DNA of 64,000 bases. Origin: Proteromonas lacertae. Taxonomy: Eukaryota; Sar; Bigyra; Opalinata; Proteromonadidae. The stretch lies in the NCBI GenBank assembly GCA_002245135.1, contig NGBS01000300.1, positions 151,350 through 215,349 on the forward strand, written 5' to 3'. The position numbers were made by a program, and so were the translations under genes. The notes beneath the pieces were generated by a model that saw nothing but the letters and a program-made list of their open reading frames with translations, made no database searches and was not told where the DNA came from. Below are positions 13,201 through 22,992 of the stretch, in pieces; position 1 is the first letter of the stretch; each line of letters starts with the position of its first letter.

Positions 13201-13388
13201 AAAACGAAAAGAATTTGTTAAACTATAAAAATAGGTTAAATAGTTGCTATAATAAACTGAAAAATGATTATAATATAATATGGAATGAAAAAAATAAAAT
13301 GAAGATAGAGAGAGATGAAAATGAAGATGAGAAGAATCATTTAAAAACAATTTTACACAAAATTAAAGAAGTAAATAGTAACAAATAA
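4258..13388 (+). CDS. Giant multi-GAF, coiled-coil protein
   Basis: The protein has roughly 2,600 residues from 20 or more exons. After an acidic N-terminus (MNSSGLASSDDDDQ) and a short coiled coil, about a dozen GAF-like modules follow: about 4.8-5.25, 5.35-5.9, 6.0-6.55, 6.6-7.1, 7.1-7.65, 7.9-8.45, 8.5-8.95, 9.65-10.05, 10.15-10.7, 10.8-11.27, 11.4-11.85 and 11.9-12.4 kb. The 10.8-kb module is the clearest: it has the VHSVMYLPLFKVTGQMVGII core and a helix closing the fold. Several modules show the family's IGQ-type turn and a GVIEI or GMIEC strand. Coiled coils lie at 7.65-7.9 kb and 12.5-13.39 kb, and a low-complexity Asn/Ser linker at 9.1-9.6 kb. GAF domains bind cyclic nucleotides or other small ligands or dimerise; no catalytic domain follows, so a scaffold or sensor role is inference. 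The start is the ATG opening an acidic exon joined by a 25-nt intron. Single-base shifts are needed near 4780, 5570, 10428, 11805 and 12469. Confidence 0.75.
4434..4490 (+). other. U12-like AT-AG intron in the GAF gene
   Basis: Starts ATATCTTATT, contains ACTTTAAC as a branch-like motif, and ends CTCAAG. Splicing here joins KTK to QLKLF in frame; ending at the upstream TTTAC would bring an immediate stop. Confidence 0.7.
4571..4626 (+). other. U12-type AT-AC intron in the GAF gene
   Basis: Starts ATATCATTTT, has TTTCTTTAAT about 15 nt before the end, and ends GATGAC. Removal joins NETQG to LKRTRTV in frame; the nearby AAG end would not keep frame. Confidence 0.75.
5049..5092 (+). other. U12-like AT-AG intron in the GAF gene
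   Basis: Starts ATATCTTTTT, ends TTTAG after 44 nt. Removal creates a codon for Asp and continues FVLMMFNDNRALG, the core strand of the first GAF module. The TTTTAAT motif is farther from the end than usual. Confidence 0.65.
5271..5334 (+). other. U12-type AT-AC intron in the GAF gene
   Basis: Starts ATATCATTTT, includes an (AT)n tract, then TTTTCTTTAAT followed after about 10 nt by AC. The exons join in phase 0 as NDEIE-DYKISVERE. A downstream AAG would also keep frame, so the exact end is slightly ambiguous. Confidence 0.75.
5944..6009 (+). other. U12-type AT-AC intron in the GAF gene
   Basis: Starts ATATCTTTTT, has TTTTCTTTAAT, ends CTTTAC. Joins LQQQH to FMVANLIAT in phase 0, bridging a coiled coil and the next GAF module. 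Confidence 0.8.
6201..6255 (+). other. U12-type AT-AC intron in the GAF gene
   Basis: Starts ATATCTTTTT, has ATCTTTAAT, ends ATATAC. Joining makes LSTGIIGQAFETQEV, the GAF glycine turn, in frame. The alternative end at TATAG 15 nt later brings a stop, so AC is strongly preferred. Confidence 0.85.
10737..10795 (+). other. U12-type AT-AC intron in the GAF gene
   Basis: Starts ATATCATTTT, has TTTTTCTTAAT, ends GCTTAC. Joins KSMED to LKSDVTNGLL in phase 0, entering the clearest GAF module. Confidence 0.8.
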
Positions 13389-13682
13389 ATATCTTATAAT
13401 ATACACTTTTTAAAAGAAATTGTTAGACATATTTTTCAACTAATATCCCATAATAAAAATAAATCTACGGAAAGAATTATTGAATGCTACAATAATCATT
13501 ACAATATTGCATATTGCATATTACTTAAATTCAAAAAAACAAACACAAATTCAAATTAAAACACATGAACTTATTATTATGAAGGAAAAACTAATTATTT
13601 GATTATACTAAATATATAAAATAAAAATCAGGAAATGACGATTGAAGAATGGAATATTTATACATGAAATGAGAGAAATGAA
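13389..13682. other. Convergent intergenic gap, nothing seen
   Basis: About 295 bp of AT-rich sequence between the 3' ends of the GAF gene and the HOOK-like gene. It would hold both polyadenylation regions; no RNA gene or repeat recognised. Confidence 0.5.
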
Positions 13683-16463
13683 TCACTTTCTAGTGTGTTT
13701 ACTATTAAGTTGAGGAGGTAGTGAGGAAGGTGGAGGTTGAGGATGTTGTTGTTTTTGTATTTGTGCAATATTATGATGAGAATGATGATGATGATGTTGA
13801 TGATTATCTTTTGAATGTAATAAAGATAAATCAATTCCACTAACTGCATTATTCTTATTCTTATTATCACTAATACTATTTCTAGTAGTATTTAACTTAC
13901 TATTATTATTTAAATATGATAATGTCTTTGATTGAGGTTTGGATATTCTCTTTGTAGTTGAATGAATGGAAGATGTCTTCTCAATATGATCTGCTATCAT
14001 AAAACTACCTAATTCAAATAACAATGAAGTTAATATCTTTTCTTCATTCTCAAATTGATTGATTTGTTCATTCATTAATGCTATCTCCATTGGTTCTAAT
14101 GTTGCGTCATTATTATTCATAACTTCATCATCATCATTGTTTGATGAAATTGTATGAGTTGATTTTATTGATGTTTCATTTATATTATTATTATTATTAT
14201 CTAATTGTTGTTTCTCTTCTTTACTGTTGTTGGATATATCATTATTATTTTCTGTATTAATTATATCTTTATTATTATTATTATTATTTAAATTAATATC
14301 ACCTAATGTTTCCATCTGTAATTGAATAGTATCGATCCATTTCTGTAAATAATTATTATTTTCTATCAACTTCTTATTCTCTAACAATACATTCTCATAT
14401 TTCTCATTCAATTCATTGAATTCATTATGTAGTTCAATAAACTCATTATCTTTCAAGTTATTTTCATCACATATTTTCTCTATTTCTTTATTTAATTTAT
14501 CGATTGTTTCTTTATCAATATTATTGATATTTATTAATTCTGTATTACTCTCTTTTAATTGGTTTACTTCTTCTTCTTTTATTACATTCAATTCTTCTAA
14601 TTTATTCATCAACTCCAAGTTCTCTTCTTTTATTATATTCATCTCTTTTTCGTGCTTTATTCGAATATTATTCTCATTTTCTAGTAGTCTCTTGTTATTT
14701 TCGTCTTTTATTTGCTTTATTTCATCTTCATATTTGTTTTTTAACTCTGTTTCTAATATTTTAATCTCATTTTCTTTCATCTCTTTTGTCATTGTTGGTA
14801 TATTCTTAATATATTGTTTTATTGATATGTCTGCTGGTTTTACTGTGTTTATCATATCTTGTATTGATTTTAACTATAAATAAAAGTGATTATTTATATA
14901 TATACTTCTTTAATTTCTTCTTTCATATTCTTATACTCTATTATAATACTGTCATATTCATTTTTAGTCTTTAATAATTCTTTATTTTCATTTATTAATT
15001 TATTATTTTCATTCTTTATTGTTTCATTCTCATTCTTATATTTCATCTTTTCTTCTTCTTCTTTTAATTCATCTATTAAAGGTGCTAGTATTGTAGCATC
15101 ATCATCAAATGTAGAACGTCTCATTGGATCATTTAATTCATTTAATAAATCCTCATAATCTATATATATATATATATATATATAATAATAATTATTATTA
15201 TATATACGTGACTTTAGATCACTATAATCACTGTGTAATTGATTATTCTCTATTTTGTATTTCTCATTTTCATCTTTTAGTTTCTTATGCTCTATTGTCT
15301 GTAGATTATTATCTTCTAGTAATTTATTATATTTCACTTCTAATTCACTGTACCGCGATTTAATCTCTTCATATTCTTTATTTTCTAATACATAATCATC
15401 AATCTATAAGAATATATATATATATAAATAAATATTTATACTGTTGACTGTAGATTCTTATTCTTCAACTCCAACTCTAACGTTTTATCTTTATATTTAT
15501 TAATCATTTCATTCAATTCTTTATTCTCTTTCACTATATCTTTATCTCCTAATTCACTTGATAATAACTTATTCTCATTCTCTAATTCTTCTATTTTCTT
15601 CCTCATTTCAGATGTTTTGATATTAAACTCATTTTCCTGCTCTTTTGATTCTTCATCTGCTTTATTCAATACATCTTCATAGTATTTCACTTTCTTTTCA
15701 TAGTTCTCTATTCGTCTTATATATTCTTGATTTAATTCTTTGGCTTGATTAAGCTCGTTCTTAATTCCTTCTTTTTCAATTTCTGCATTTTCTATTAGCT
15801 GTTCTCTTTCTTCTTCATATTGCCGTATTAGCGCTTGTCGATCTAATAATTTTTCGCTTGCGTCTGATGAGTTTGATAAATGACTTCTATTCAGCGAATG
15901 ATTTAAACTCGATGAATTTTCATCATCTTCTTCTTTGGGTAATTTGTCAATACACTTTTGTAGAAATGACTGTATTTGAACTTGAACATTGTTTTCACAA
16001 TCTTGTAGGTTATTTATAAAATTTTCTGATTTATCTGAACAAGTTAGAAGAAGTGATAGTATCCACTCTATTAGTTTGTGTAATTCTGCTTCATTTCGAC
16101 TATTAGATTTTATAATAAATATAAACAATACTCTCTGGCTATTAAGGAGGAATTAAAAACAGGCATGTCTATAACGCCATTTTGTTGGCATAAACTGATA
16201 ATGGCGTTTGTAATTTTCTCAATATTAGCTACATGTACTTTCCAGTCCGATGAATTCTGAATTAACTCATTAGGGTCTAAAAGGGTTTCAAATCTATTAC
16301 ATAAATAATTAAAAAATACCCTGATAGCAGCAGTTTATATAGAACCACTCCATCGTATAAATCATCCAACGAATTAATTGTAGATTCCTGAATATAGCCA
16401 ATCTATTTGAATAGTACATAGCCTAGTATATACATATGAGATTAGACTCTCATTTAATGACAT
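13683..16463 (-). CDS. HOOK-domain coiled-coil protein (dynein adaptor-like)
   Basis: HOOK-family proteins link dynein to cargo: an N-terminal calponin-homology-like HOOK domain binds dynein light intermediate chain and long coiled coils follow. Here the HOOK domain is spread over small exons: MSLNESLISY, then a piece with LDDLYDGVVLYKLLL, then FETLLDPNEL, an NIEKITNAIISLC helix, and after a 32-nt intron AELHKLIEWILSLLLTCSDK, matching the last HOOK helix. From about 15,900 leftward almost everything is predicted coiled coil, interrupted by a poly-Asn stretch (about 14.3 kb). The C-terminus is His/Gln/Pro-rich and ends at 13683. All introns found are GT-AG. The start was chosen because it restores the first helix after a 31-nt intron. 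The cargo end has no recognisable domain, so whether it is HOOK or a CCDC88-like relative stays open. Confidence 0.72.
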
Positions 16464-16545
16464 TTAATGTGTAAATTTTGAAGTAGACTTCAAACTGAAA
16501 AAAAGAAATAAATGATGATTTAAAAAAACGGGTATAAATTTTGAA
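16464..16545. promoter_or_regulatory. 82-bp divergent promoter, HOOK-like / RPC7-like
   Basis: The start codons of two divergent genes lie only 82 bp apart, so both promoters must share this interval or reach into the other gene. The sequence is AT-rich with no box I can name. Confidence 0.45.
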
Positions 16546-17195
16546 ATGAGATCATCATTTAGACCAAGATACGGCGACAGGGGCAATAATCCAGGAATTC
16601 CAATACCACCACCGTTATATCCAGATATAGATCTACCTCTTAAACCAAAAGATGATGTGTTACAACATCCAGCACAGAAGTAATTTCTATATAAGTTTTA
16701 TATATATAGAAAATTGCTAGAAAAATATTCATCGTTAATTTTAGCAATTCAAAGATCACCTTATTACTTGAGACAACCTCGAGATAAAAGAGAGGTTGAT
16801 AGGTACTCTGATATGAGAAATGGACAGTATAAACATACATCATTATTGCACTGGTTGCCACATGAAATAGCATCAAAGTATTTCCCAATTGGTATATAAT
16901 TTATTTTTAATATTTTACATTCCCGATAGAACTAATTGGAAAAGAAAGTGCAATAAAGAGTGATACAACTAAACCAGAAATAGATGATTTAGATGCAGAT
17001 TTATTGAATATTGGAGAAGAAAAACAAAATGAAGAAGGTGAAACAAAAAATAATGAAGAAGAGAATAAATCAGAGAGTGAATTATCTGAGATATTAAGTA
17101 CAGACGAGAGTACTGATGAAGATCTTGATTATCAAAAGAATTATGACTTATCTGACAGTGATATTGATAAAGATGATGATGGACCTACTATTTAA
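16546..17195 (+). CDS. RNA polymerase III subunit RPC7 (Rpc31)-like
   Basis: Subunit of the Pol III-specific heterotrimer used in initiation. There are three exons (16546-16679, 16710-16891, 16930-17195) with GT-AG introns of 30 and 38 nt, giving about 193 residues, close to family length. Features in order: an Arg/Gly/Pro-rich N-terminus with PPLYPDIDLPLKP, the conserved central block LAIQRSPYYLRQ with DRYSD and LLHWLPHEI, then FPIEL formed across the second intron, and a long Glu/Asp tail ending DKDDDGPTI. The acidic tail after an FP-EL-type motif is typical of RPC7/Rpc31. The assignment is by motif order only. Confidence 0.7.
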
Positions 17196-17337
17196 ATAAT
17201 GTATCTTTTATAATTTACTTGTGTTTAGTTGTTTGTGTATGTTTTTATTGAAATAGAATCAATGGATTACGAATTATTGATAGTTAAGAAAACTTTACCC
17301 TTTATGTTCCAAAATTCAAAACAAAAAATTATACTAA

Positions 17338-17409
17338 TCCCATGTAGTCTAGGTGGTTAGGACGGCTGGCTTTCACCCAGCCGACCCGGGTTCGAGTCCC
17401 GGCATGGGA
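17338..17409 (+). tRNA. tRNA-Glu (anticodon TTC), no intron
   Basis: A complete 72-nt cloverleaf. The acceptor stem TCCCATG pairs perfectly with CATGGGA. The D arm holds TAGTCTAGGTGGTTAGGA, the anticodon stem GGCTGG/CCAGCC encloses loop CTTTCAC with anticodon TTC, and the T arm contains GGTTCGAGTCC. Internal A and B boxes are intact. CCA is not encoded, as usual for nuclear tRNA genes. Confidence 0.97.
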
Positions 17410-17415
17410 AGTTGA

Positions 17416-17421
17416 TTTTTT
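17416..17421 (+). terminator. Pol III T-run terminator after tRNA-Glu
   Basis: A run of six T starts seven bases after the tRNA end, with longer T-runs at 17428-17437 as backup. Runs of four or more T terminate RNA polymerase III. Confidence 0.85.
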
Positions 17422-17527
17422 AATTTTCTTTTTTTTTCTTTTTAATTCTTATCTATTAATTCTTTAACATAAAACACCATTTTTTAAACATTCTCTCACT
17501 TCACAAATAATAACACAAACAAATTAT

Positions 17528-17975
17528 TTACTTTAAATTATTATCAAAATTTCTTGCTTTTCTATTCTCTCTTTTTGGCAATGGTTTCCAATCATAATTA
17601 GCATTTTCATTTGAATTTATTAGCTTTATTTCATCAAACCAAATTGTATACGAATTGAGTGATTCCTTTTCAGAATGTTTGTTTTCGCTTTTCATTGCGT
17701 TTATAGGACTATTTGATGATAAATGATCATCTATTTTAACTTTCTTTAAAATTTGAGACAATTCAACAATATGCGAACCTAAATATATATACAATTGTTA
17801 TACGTTTTTGAGGTTTATCATATTTTTGATTATGTTCATCTATTGATTCAATATCTTGTGATTGATTATCTAATTTGACTCTTTTAGCAATCGAATAGTT
17901 TACTAATTCATTATTTATGCATTTTCTTTTAACTGAAGAAAGATCAATAGTATTGTTCTTTTCTTTCTGATTCAT
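17528..17975 (-). CDS. Unrecognised small nuclear-type protein
   Basis: Two exons joined by a 25-nt GT-AG intron (around 17806-17782) give about 140 residues. The N-terminus MNQKEKNNTIDLSSVKRKC is followed by a basic cluster IAKRVKL that looks like a nuclear localisation signal. The second exon contains SHIVELSQILKKVKIDDHL and ends in a Lys/Arg-rich tail with WKPLPKRENRKARN. No domain recognised. Its start lies only about 60 bp from the possible end of the upstream EDEM-like gene on the same strand. Confidence 0.55.
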
Positions 17976-18033
17976 TTGACATTATTTGAAAGAGTATATA
18001 AATTATGTTAAAGTAAAACAAAAGTCAAAAAAA

Positions 18034-18369
18034 CTAAATATGGTTTATCATAATTTTATGGATTATATTATTGTTTTTAAGATCAATTTTGAATCTAAAA
18101 TATTTGTAGAATCCTTCTAAACCATCATGTATAGAGCTAATAAAGCATGGAGGATTATGTATTTTATGAATAGACAAATGAACCTGTAAATGATTGTTTT
18201 GTTCTATAATACATAATATTAGCTTAGAAGTTTATACTACTAAATAACACATTTCTAATATCTATTGTTTGAATATATTTACATAAATAACTTTAAATTT
18301 ATCATTTATTAACTTTCTATCATTCTTCTTCACTTTCTTACTAGAAGATCCAATTATTATACCAGCATT
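18034..18369 (-). other. Possible extra exons downstream of the EDEM-like gene
   Basis: Minus-strand coding-like pieces occur here: one with NAGIIIGSSSKKVKKND after an acceptor near 18370, and one with VHLSIHKIHNPPCF and DGLEGFYKYFRF that ends at a TAG at 18034-18036. They could be C-terminal exons of the EDEM-like gene or a separate small gene. I could not place all splice sites. Confidence 0.3.
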
Positions 18370-19796
18370 CTAAAAATATAAATATTTATAATAATATATA
18401 TATATATATATACAATTGCTTGTTAATAGATATACAATTAGATATGATTCAATCACATTTGTTAACTTCTTATACACTATAAACATTTTTTTATCATTGA
18501 ATAAAATATATATTTCTGAACCAATTCCACTTAATGGATTTACCCATTTTCCTGTTGTTATATCAATAATTGTACCTACTAAATCATCTTCTGATCTATA
18601 ACTGTATAACCTAATTAAAACATTTCTTGATGCATTTATATATGACATATTGTTTGTTAGTGAAGATAAATATCCAAATTCTAAATACATTGTTCCAGCT
18701 TCAGCAACTGAAATTATATCACTTTTATCAACTTGCAATGTTAATAGATTTATTTTACCATGTGGAATCATTGTTGAAGTATTAAAAGCAAACATCATTC
18801 CATCAGCTAAGTCAATTGCTTTATTCAAAAGACAATTGTTGTATTTTACAAAACTTGTTGAATTTAAAATTAATAACGTATGAGCAGAAAGTAGACCACC
18901 TATTATTCTGATGGTAGTTTCAAATATTGACACATTTCTATCTGATATTAACTTATCACTATTAGTAATATAAATCAAATACATAAATATTATAATAATA
19001 TAAGACAATATTAGCTAATTTGTAAAATTCCTCATATTCTCCAATAACTGCAAATGTATCTAACATATCAATTAATGAAGTGATTTTGAATGGAGTTAAT
19101 AGAAAATCATGTGGTTTACAGTTAATTCGATGTATTTCATTATGAGGAAAACCATATTTCATATAGGAATTATATGATTTCATAAACATCCTTTTTATCT
19201 CAGTTTTTATTATTTCTCTTTCCAACAATGTTATATCAGTAATATTTTCTAATAATGGTGTATTGTTATTGTTAGTTAGATTATCTTTAATGGAATAGTT
19301 CGAGTAACAAAACTTTACTACATATTCACTTACATTTATTCTTATAACGTCCAATATATAATTGCTTTGATGAATTTTTATTATTTATATAATACTTACA
19401 GCGCATATATTGCACCTATATAATAAATAAAAAAATAGAAATACAATAACAGAATGAAATCTTCCAGTATATCTTTCTGTCTCCAAATACTTATTATTTG
19501 TGTAAAAAGTTTCAGTTAGTGATGCATAATCTGTACATATGTTATCTACATATGGCTCATAGAGTGACACAAATGTAATTGAAATGTGCAACCGAAAGGA
19601 TATCTACTGACATATTGTGTAATAATACGTTTGTTTCGTTAAATACATAATGATATATTGGTAAACCTCCAACATTAATACTTTCATTTTTATGATACTT
19701 TATATCTTCAGTAGTTTGATGATAATTATAGTAATTTAATCCTCCATTTGAAAATATTTCTCCAAATAACAACAACAACACTATAATTTCCAACAT
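18370..19796 (-). CDS. EDEM-like GH47 (alpha-mannosidase-like) ER protein
   Basis: EDEM proteins trim or recognise high-mannose glycans on misfolded proteins in the ER for degradation. The chosen start gives a signal peptide (MLEIIVLLLLFGEIFS), then about 200 residues of unrecognised lumenal sequence with N-glycosylation sites. The GH47 fold begins with RMFMKSYNSYMKYGFPHNEI and SLIDMLDTFAVIGEY, then NVSIFETTIRIIGGLLSAH, LADGMMFAFNT, and GTMYLEFGYLSSLTNN, all in family order. After GIGSE the sequence goes straight to IYILFNDKKMF, so the DSFYEYLLK-type segment that carries an active-site acid in GH47 enzymes appears shortened. Single-base shifts are needed near 19575 and 19330. The C-terminal part of the barrel is not clear. 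The long N-terminal extension is unusual and could come from a neighbouring gene. Confidence 0.7.
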
Positions 19797-19853
19797 AAAA
19801 CAATTATGTTGTTTTTTTCGATGAACCAATATACTTTTGTTAATAAAATACAA

Positions 19854-20178
19854 CAGATATATTTAATAGTGTTGCATTCTAGTGTATCTAGTTTCCTTAA
19901 AGCTTGTACTTATGAATTAGTATATTTTTCAATTCAAAATAAAACTAAACCAGATTAAATAGAAAAAATAATACACAACACAATATTTTGAAAAGTATTT
20001 TTAGAAGTAAATCATGGCTGTTCTTTTAACTCTACTAATGTATAATTTCTAAAAAACTAGATATTTCTTTCATTTAGCAAAGCCTGATATTTTAAACGAT
20101 ATTATAAAACTGTTAGATAATTAATTAGCTTTCTAATCAATCATTTAAGAATTGAATATCAAGTTTTGGCTCGAGTAT
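19854..20178. other. AT-rich divergent gap, possible short upstream exon
   Basis: The gap separates the EDEM-like gene from the DUF3431-type gene. An ATG at about 20014 opens MAVLLTLL before a GTAT site, which could be a 5' exon of the right-hand gene, but the join to 20152 could not be confirmed. Confidence 0.3.
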
Positions 20179-21045
20179 ATGTATGTGATTTTATTATGCT
20201 TGACTGTTGCAATTACATCGTTGTATATGGTATTGTCAATGGAAGATCCATCCTTTCCTAAAGGACCAATTAGAACGCCAAGACCAATACCTTCTTATTC
20301 TCATATTCTTCTTGTGTATATGACATGTGGTGAACCGTATTATCCTCCACCAGAATTGCAAATTCCAAGTATTGAAATAAAGTGTGACAGACAATTCAAC
20401 TTTTATCAATGCCATGAAACCGGGCCATACCTAAAATTTATCATAGATCATTATGAAAATCCAATTGCTGATATTTATATATTTATACATGGACATGAGA
20501 CATCTTGGCATTATCCATCACCTGTTACTGAAGCTATAGATACATTAGTTCGTTCTAAATATGTAGAAGAAAATACATTTGGAGGATTTGAATGTTTTTG
20601 GAACTATGTACCAGCGATTATCCAAACAAATCCAATTGTGAATGAATTATATAATTATTTTTTCTCTGGTACATCAATAAATGTAAATCCACAAGCTTAT
20701 TGGTCTTATCCTTGTTGTGGTACATTTTTTGTGCATTCAAAAAGTTTAAAACTAAGAAAAATCGATGAATATAAATCATGGTTTTCAAGAATTCAGACTT
20801 GGAGTAGAAAATTTGGTAATACTCATCCAGATAAAGATCCAGCTGTGTATTGTGGAAGAATTTTTGAAGGTTTATGGAATGTTATATTAGCCAATGTTAC
20901 TTATGTGAAAGTTCCTCCATTCTGCAATGAATTACAAACAAATCCTCCGCTAATTGAATCTAATGATACAGATGTACAGCAGCAGAATTATTTTGATGGA
21001 AATGATGGTGATGTTGCTGATTTCAACGAAAACAATGCCAATTAG
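20179..21045 (+). CDS. DUF3431-type putative glycosyltransferase-like membrane protein
   Basis: About 288 residues in one exon. An N-terminal hydrophobic segment (YVILLCLTVAITSLYMVL) is a signal anchor. The rest matches the order of DUF3431: HILLVYMTCGE, then NFYQCHETGPYLKFIIDHYE, ADIYIFIHGHETSWHYP, a CCGTFFVHSKSLKLRKIDEY segment, and GRIFEGLWNVIL near the end. DUF3431 proteins resemble fungal and protist type II membrane proteins of the secretory pathway, and a glycosyltransferase function is presumed from fold rather than shown. The C-terminus is acidic and Asn-rich. The start is the first in-frame ATG before the hydrophobic segment. Confidence 0.7.
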   Translation: MYVILLCLTVAITSLYMVLSMEDPSFPKGPIRTPRPIPSYSHILLVYMTCGEPYYPPPELQIPSIEIKCDRQFNFYQCHETGPYLKFIIDHYENPIADIYIFIHGHETSWHYPSPVTEAIDTLVRSKYVEENTFGGFECFWNYVPAIIQTNPIVNELYNYFFSGTSINVNPQAYWSYPCCGTFFVHSKSLKLRKIDEYKSWFSRIQTWSRKFGNTHPDKDPAVYCGRIFEGLWNVILANVTYVKVPPFCNELQTNPPLIESNDTDVQQQNYFDGNDGDVADFNENNAN

Positions 21046-22230
21046 TTTAAAACTTTACTATTTATTTATATTATGTGTTGAATCTGTTGAATATATATTA
21101 GTTATGTATTTTGATGATCAATTAATAATTTAAAAAAGAAATAAAAATAATATAAAACGAATATATTTTTGGAAAATACATATTCAAAGTGAGCTAATTA
21201 TCACTAAATATTTCATAACTATCGATATATCGCATTTATCTTTAACATCAGTAATTAAATATGTTACTACACTTGATTTATTCTTCAAAGCTGTCGAAAA
21301 GAATCCGCAGTATATCAATGGCAATGTGTTAAAAGAAGCATTAACAGTTTGGATGTAAAAGAATGGTTTAAGATTAAAAGCATTGCTCAGAACATCATTA
21401 ACTTTTGTGAACATAAGATTAAGTATAATCGATACAGCATCAGTCCCAGTTTATTATCATTATCATCAGTAATCAGATATGTTACTACTCTTGATTTATT
21501 CTTCAAAGCTGCCGAAAAGAATCCACAGTATTTCAATGGCAATGTGTTAAAAGAAATTGATGAAGCATAATTAATCAGTCCTTATTCAGCTGGTGAGAAT
21601 CTTAATAGTAAACTGGGAATAATGATAGTTATCAAAATAACAATATTTAATAATTTTCTATCACTTATTTTTTGTGAATAGTTAAATATTACAGGATTAA
21701 CCTTATTTAATATAGTATAATTATCAGCTTTAAAAAGGTTTCATTAAAAACTAATATGACAGTAGAGGGTTTGGTAGTGAGTTATATTCAAATATAATCT
21801 TATATAGGCAAATAAGCTATTTTTTATAAAGTTTCCGCCTTATATATATGAAAAACATTTTGCTTCATTCAATATTTTTTTTGTTTCAATCGTTACTGCA
21901 GACAAAAATGCATCAGCTGAGATAAATAAGATGTGAAAAAATTGATGTTAAGGTAATTAAAAATGAAAAAATAAAAATTGAGTTAAAGCCTCTTTCAAGC
22001 ATACTTTTTCAATTTCAATATAAGTATAGAGAAATTAAAATTATTATGTTCTATTCATTTTAAAACCTTAATTTCGTTTTCTACTATTGCCATTGACGTT
22101 TAATTTATAGTATAAACAAACAATTTTAGATATATAACTGATTAACCAGAACAATACAGCCAACGTAACTTATTTGAAAAACTAAGTGTATATTTGTAAT
22201 ATTTAGGGGCTCATAGTTACGTTTATAGCT
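21046..22230. other. Gene-poor AT-rich region with decayed fragments
   Basis: Apart from the duplicated fragment at 21184-21570, no gene could be supported from 21046 to 22230. Stop codons are frequent in all frames. Confidence 0.5.
21184..21570 (+). pseudogene. Tandemly duplicated fragment of an unrecognised gene
   Basis: Two plus-strand copies about 215 bp apart (around 21250-21345 and 21465-21560) encode nearly the same peptide: VIKYVTTLDLFFKAVEKNP and VIRYVTTLDLFFKAAEKNP, each followed by QY-NGNVLKE. The first copy ends at a stop soon after; the second extends upstream as DVKEWFKIKSIAQNIINFCE and stops after EIDEA. No start codon context or splice sites are convincing, so this looks like a duplicated remnant. 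Family not recognised. Confidence 0.5.
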
Positions 22231-22467
22231 TCAACGTAATCTAGGACCCATTAATCTCTCAACGGCATACAACAACAATCCTTTCTTGATATCTTTGATA
22301 AAATAGTCAATATTAAAGAATTCAATGTTCTGCATCTTTTCAATATCCAAGAAGTTGATTCTCGCAGCTAAGACAAGCAACACATAATAACCACAGCTAT
22401 TGTCCTTACCCTGAATCAGCTTTGATTCATGATACTTCACTTTAAGATCATATTCTTCACTACTCAT
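22231..22467 (-). pseudogene. C-terminal remnant of a Ulp1-like (C48) cysteine protease
   Basis: A 78-residue open stretch contains LIQGKDNSCGYYVLLVL, the Gln-(x)n-Cys end of Ulp1/SENP-type proteases, followed by helices and a short tail. The His and Asp part of the active site that should precede it is absent. Ulp1-like domains occur in host SUMO proteases and also travel with several kinds of mobile elements; the isolated fragment in a gene-poor stretch cannot be assigned to either. Confidence 0.5.
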
Positions 22468-22992
22468 TGCAAAAATTGATGAGATTGTATAAAAGATTTT
22501 ACTTCTTTCTTTAGAATTATTTCTAAACTAACTTTGAACATCATGAATATCATATTAGTTTTGATTGAATCATTCTGCAATATAAACTCCCACATACGGG
22601 GATTTCTGCCATACGGAAAAGAACAAATGTAATTAATTGGTTATATTTAAATATCATCCTAATATAAACCAATTCACTATATAAGTCTACTTAGAAAGTT
22701 TTTTTTTCTAATTCTGTAAATACTTGTATATCTTTGAGGGTTTTATATACTTTTTAATGATTTAATTCTGTGTATGATAATTAGCTCATATAAAAATCAT
22801 TAAAAATTCAATCAACCAATAAATTTCCCAACACATTACATTTTTCTGTTTTTCTTTAGCATAATCAAGTTATTGAATAAATAAAACAATTATTGTATAT
22901 TTATAAAACATACTACCTAAAATTGTGTATATTATTCCCAATTAAACAAAACATAATTAAACAATTATATTAATTACATTTATAGTTTATAA
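22468..22992. other. Intergenic AT-rich sequence, nothing seen
   Basis: About 525 bp without a supportable gene. A slightly less AT-rich patch occurs near 22580-22625 but forms no RNA structure I recognise. Confidence 0.5.

Noticed and set aside
14416-15158. Ser/Phe-rich plus-strand ORFs
   Set aside because: They are the antisense of Glu/Lys coiled-coil codons of the HOOK-like gene, a common shadow effect.
17338-17409. tRNA-derived SINE instead of a tRNA gene
   Set aside because: The cloverleaf is perfect, the 3' end is followed at once by a T-run, and there is no SINE body or A-tail.
22231-22467. Assigning the Ulp1-like fragment to the Polinton as its protease
   Set aside because: It lies 31 kb away from the element, in host DNA, and Ulp1-type domains are also host SUMO proteases.
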